Below, piece after piece: positions 5,116-6,924 of a stretch of DNA of 6,924 nt (its first letter is position 1; each line of letters opens with the position of its first letter). The DNA is from an uncultured Opitutia bacterium. Its GTDB lineage: Bacteria > Verrucomicrobiota > Verrucomicrobiia > Opitutales > UBA953. The notes beneath the pieces were generated by a model. The model saw nothing but the letters and a program-made list of their open reading frames with translations. It was not told where the DNA came from and ran no database searches. Location: positions 1 through 6,924 of the forward strand of contig CALEEU010000051.1 in NCBI GenBank assembly GCA_937875975.1. Direction: 5' to 3'. A program made the translations under genes and the position numbers.

Positions 5116-6858
5116 CTACCCGAACAACCCTGCCACGCTCTCGCTCAATCCGCCCGGGCGCGAACGCCGCAGCCAGATAGATTCATATTCTTTCTTAAGA
5201 CGTGTCTGTTCTTCGGCAGCGATGGCTTGGCCGGCGGCGCGGCGTAGTCCAGCCCTGGCGAGACGGGCGCCGAGCGACAGCTCTTCGCGGATGGTCACAT
5301 CGGCAATCTTGGCGATCAGCACCTCGGCTTCGCTGAGGTGCGACTGCGAGGCGGCGATCTCCGCCGCTGAAACGCCGTCCGTAGACTTCGCGAGCGCGTC
5401 GGGCTTGGCGGTGAGGAAATCCCAGGTGAGGCTCTTGTTACGGTTCGCCTTGGCGATCCGGCCATCCAGCGTGCCGAGCTGCGTGAGCGCCGCGGCGATG
5501 ACCTGCCCCTCTGCCAGGGAGAGGTTGCCGAGGATGGCGCAGCCGGCGGCGAAGTCGGTCTTGGCGTTGGCCGCGAAGCCCCAGGCCTGCGCGAGTCCGG
5601 CGGCCATGGGCAGCCAGGCGGTCGGCCACGGCTGATGATGGCCGTTGTCGCCCCACGTGGTGAGCAGGATGCCGCGCGCCTCGTGACGTACGGCGGCGCC
5701 GACGGCTTCGGCTTGATTGATCAGCGCGTTATCGAGGCGCCCCGTGAAGCTCTGCCAGGCGCTCGTGCCCGGCGCGACGAGATAGGCGCGTCCGAGTTCG
5801 CGGAGACGCCCGCACTGTTCCTTGAAGGGATGGCCGGCGTCATAACCCCAGACGACCGGTACGGTGTCGACGGGCGCATCCTGCGCGAGCGCGAGGTCTT
5901 CCAGGAGGATGTCGCCCCAGAACTGCACGGTGCGGCCGCGGTCGCGACCGAGGGCGCATAGCTTCTTGAGATGATCGAGGTAGACGCGGTGTTTGCCGCG
6001 TTCGGCGACGGCCTGCTTGCTGAAGCCTTGGCCGAGCTCCCACGGTTCATCTCCTCCGATGTTCACTTGGCGGCTCCGGAAATTCGGCAGATAGTCGTCG
6101 AGCAGCGCTCCCGCGAAGTCGACCGACGCTTGGTCGGGCCGCAACGTACCGGGGAACTCCTTGAATTGTCCGGTGAGCGGGTGGATCCAGCCTTTCGGGC
6201 ATTCGGCCATCGCGCGGTAGCGCGGATGGCGGAGCCAACGCTCCATGTGGCCGAAGGTATTGAGGTTGGGGACGAGCTCGATGCCGACCGCCGCGCACGC
6301 GCCGTCGAGTTCGCGGATTTCGGCGGGCGTCAGCGGCGAGGCGTCTTGCCAAGCCTCTTCATGGCCGCGGAAGGCGAAGGTGTGTTCGACGTAAAGCTGC
6401 AGCTGGTTCGCACGCAGTCGACCCAGCGCGCGGACGAGGTCGAGTAGCTCGGCTTGCGTAGGCACGCGCGTGCGGGAGCAGTCGAGCATGAACCCGCGGA
6501 CCGGCAGATCCGGCGAATCAGTGATCGCGAGCTGCGGTAGCTCGTCGGGGTATTGTGCGGCGATCTGGCGAAGGGTCTGGGCGCCGTAGAGCACGCCCTG
6601 CGGGTCGCCGGCGTTGAGGCGGATGCCGCTGGCGAGGATCTCGATGTGATAACCCTCGGCGCCTTGCGCGGGCTGGTGGACGATCCGGCACGCGCCGTCG
6701 GCCGCCCCGGCCAGCGCCGCCCGGGCCGCTTCCATGGTCGAAGGCAGGCTCTCTATAAAGGAGGCGGTCGGGTGGGGGAGGGGGGGCACCTTGAGCCAGC
6801 CCCCGCGCAGGGTCAGTTCCCTCGGGCGGGGGAAGAGCGTGAGCACCGGGAGGGCCAT
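5116..6858 (-). CDS. Glycoside hydrolase family 20-like protein (beta-N-acetylhexosaminidase-like), cytosolic
   Basis: A 580-residue protein. Residues about 1-115 look like the non-catalytic GH20b domain (LFPRPRELTLRGGWLKVPP at 8-26; GDPQGVLYGAQTLRQ at 84-98). A TIM-barrel follows with VRGFMLDCSR (120-129, substrate-binding Arg121), QLQLYVEHTF (152-161), ELVPNLNTFGHMERW (194-208), NIGGDEPWELG (266-276), QFWGD (312-316), VVWGYD (335-340) and TTWGDNGHH (400-408). Asp270-Glu271 is the GH20 catalytic pair for substrate-assisted cleavage of terminal N-acetylhexosamines; Trp314, Trp337 and Trp402 could line the sugar pocket. The usual His of HxGGDE is Asn266. The C-terminal helical part ends in IWLRRSRPGGLSESV (561-575). 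No signal peptide is seen, which suggests intracellular breakdown of imported sugars. The ATG at 6858 has no Shine-Dalgarno. The gene shares orientation with the CotH operon but is 322 bp away and probably separate. Exact substrate is uncertain. Confidence 0.84.
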   Translation of the reverse strand: MALPVLTLFPRPRELTLRGGWLKVPPLPHPTASFIESLPSTMEAARAALAGAADGACRIVHQPAQGAEGYHIEILASGIRLNAGDPQGVLYGAQTLRQIAAQYPDELPQLAITDSPDLPVRGFMLDCSRTRVPTQAELLDLVRALGRLRANQLQLYVEHTFAFRGHEEAWQDASPLTPAEIRELDGACAAVGIELVPNLNTFGHMERWLRHPRYRAMAECPKGWIHPLTGQFKEFPGTLRPDQASVDFAGALLDDYLPNFRSRQVNIGGDEPWELGQGFSKQAVAERGKHRVYLDHLKKLCALGRDRGRTVQFWGDILLEDLALAQDAPVDTVPVVWGYDAGHPFKEQCGRLRELGRAYLVAPGTSAWQSFTGRLDNALINQAEAVGAAVRHEARGILLTTWGDNGHHQPWPTAWLPMAAGLAQAWGFAANAKTDFAAGCAILGNLSLAEGQVIAAALTQLGTLDGRIAKANRNKSLTWDFLTAKPDALAKSTDGVSAAEIAASQSHLSEAEVLIAKIADVTIREELSLGARLARAGLRRAAGQAIAAEEQTRLKKEYESIWLRRSRPGGLSESVAGLFG

Positions 6859-6924
6859 GGCAGGAGGGTTAGCCCCTGCGGGCCGACGGGCAAGACGCTA
6901 AGATGGACTTCCCGCTTGGAACAA
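6859..6924. other. Spacer upstream of the GH20-like gene, possible divergent gene start at 6903
   Basis: An ATG at 6903 on plus opens a frame (MDFPLGT) that runs to the window edge. It could be the start of a divergent gene 44 bp from the GH20-like start, but seven codons cannot be assigned to any family. No clear promoter or ribosome binding site is visible for either direction. Confidence 0.25.

Noticed and set aside
5971..6447. 158-codon plus-strand frame inside the GH20-like gene
   Set aside because: Antisense shadow of conserved GH20 barrel coding sequence.
6860..6868. Shine-Dalgarno-like CAGGAGGG on plus near 6861-6868
   Set aside because: No plus-strand start codon follows at a suitable distance. 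The nearest ATG (6903) is about 35 nt away, so it is probably chance.

Overview
The window is GC-rich bacterial chromosome with tightly packed genes. The organism is most likely a Verrucomicrobiota member, perhaps Opitutae-like. That is inferred from the protein flavour (sdhA-sdhB of the non-enterobacterial type, a CotH kinase / VTC / DUF4956 cluster, a cytosolic GH20-like enzyme), from hairpin-rich intergenic repeats and from starts without Shine-Dalgarno sequences. No taxonomic marker is present, so this stays an inference.

Layout. (1) Positions 1-1535, plus strand: the 3' part of sdhA (flavoprotein) and complete sdhB (iron-sulfur protein) of succinate dehydrogenase / fumarate reductase; the membrane anchor gene must lie outside the window. 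(2) 1536-1708: a convergent intergenic region with a stem-loop just after sdhB, a bidirectional intrinsic terminator, a 33-nt palindrome and a 28-bp array of four heptamers. (3) 4793-1709, minus strand: a tightly coupled three-gene operon encoding an exported CotH-family kinase with a C-terminal jelly-roll-like domain, a cytoplasmic VTC-domain protein (homologous to polyphosphate polymerase) and a multi-pass membrane DUF4956 protein. (4) 4794-5115: a 322-bp non-coding region built around an inverted pair of composite repeats. (5) 6858-5116, minus strand: a family-20 glycoside hydrolase-like protein without a signal peptide. (6) 6859-6924: a short spacer and possibly the first codons of a divergent gene.

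How the genes may work together. SdhA and SdhB form the catalytic half of complex II. In the minus-strand operon, a secreted or periplasmic kinase-fold protein, a cytoplasmic triphosphate-tunnel enzyme and a membrane protein are produced in coupled fashion. This suggests one envelope-spanning system, possibly linking phosphate or nucleotide chemistry to modification of an exported target. Its biological function is not established by anything in the window. The GH20-like protein is separated from this operon by the repeat region and is probably transcribed independently.

The most unusual content is non-coding. Three copies of a modular repeat occur: a (GAGTATN)x4 heptamer array, then hairpin A, then GGTAGGG, then hairpin B. 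One copy sits between the convergent sdhB and DUF4956 ends, and two sit in opposite orientation between the GH20-like and CotH genes. The GTAG-plus-palindrome part resembles REP elements mobilised by RAYT (TnpA-REP) transposases. The exact four-unit heptamer tail is a feature I do not recognise from described REP families.
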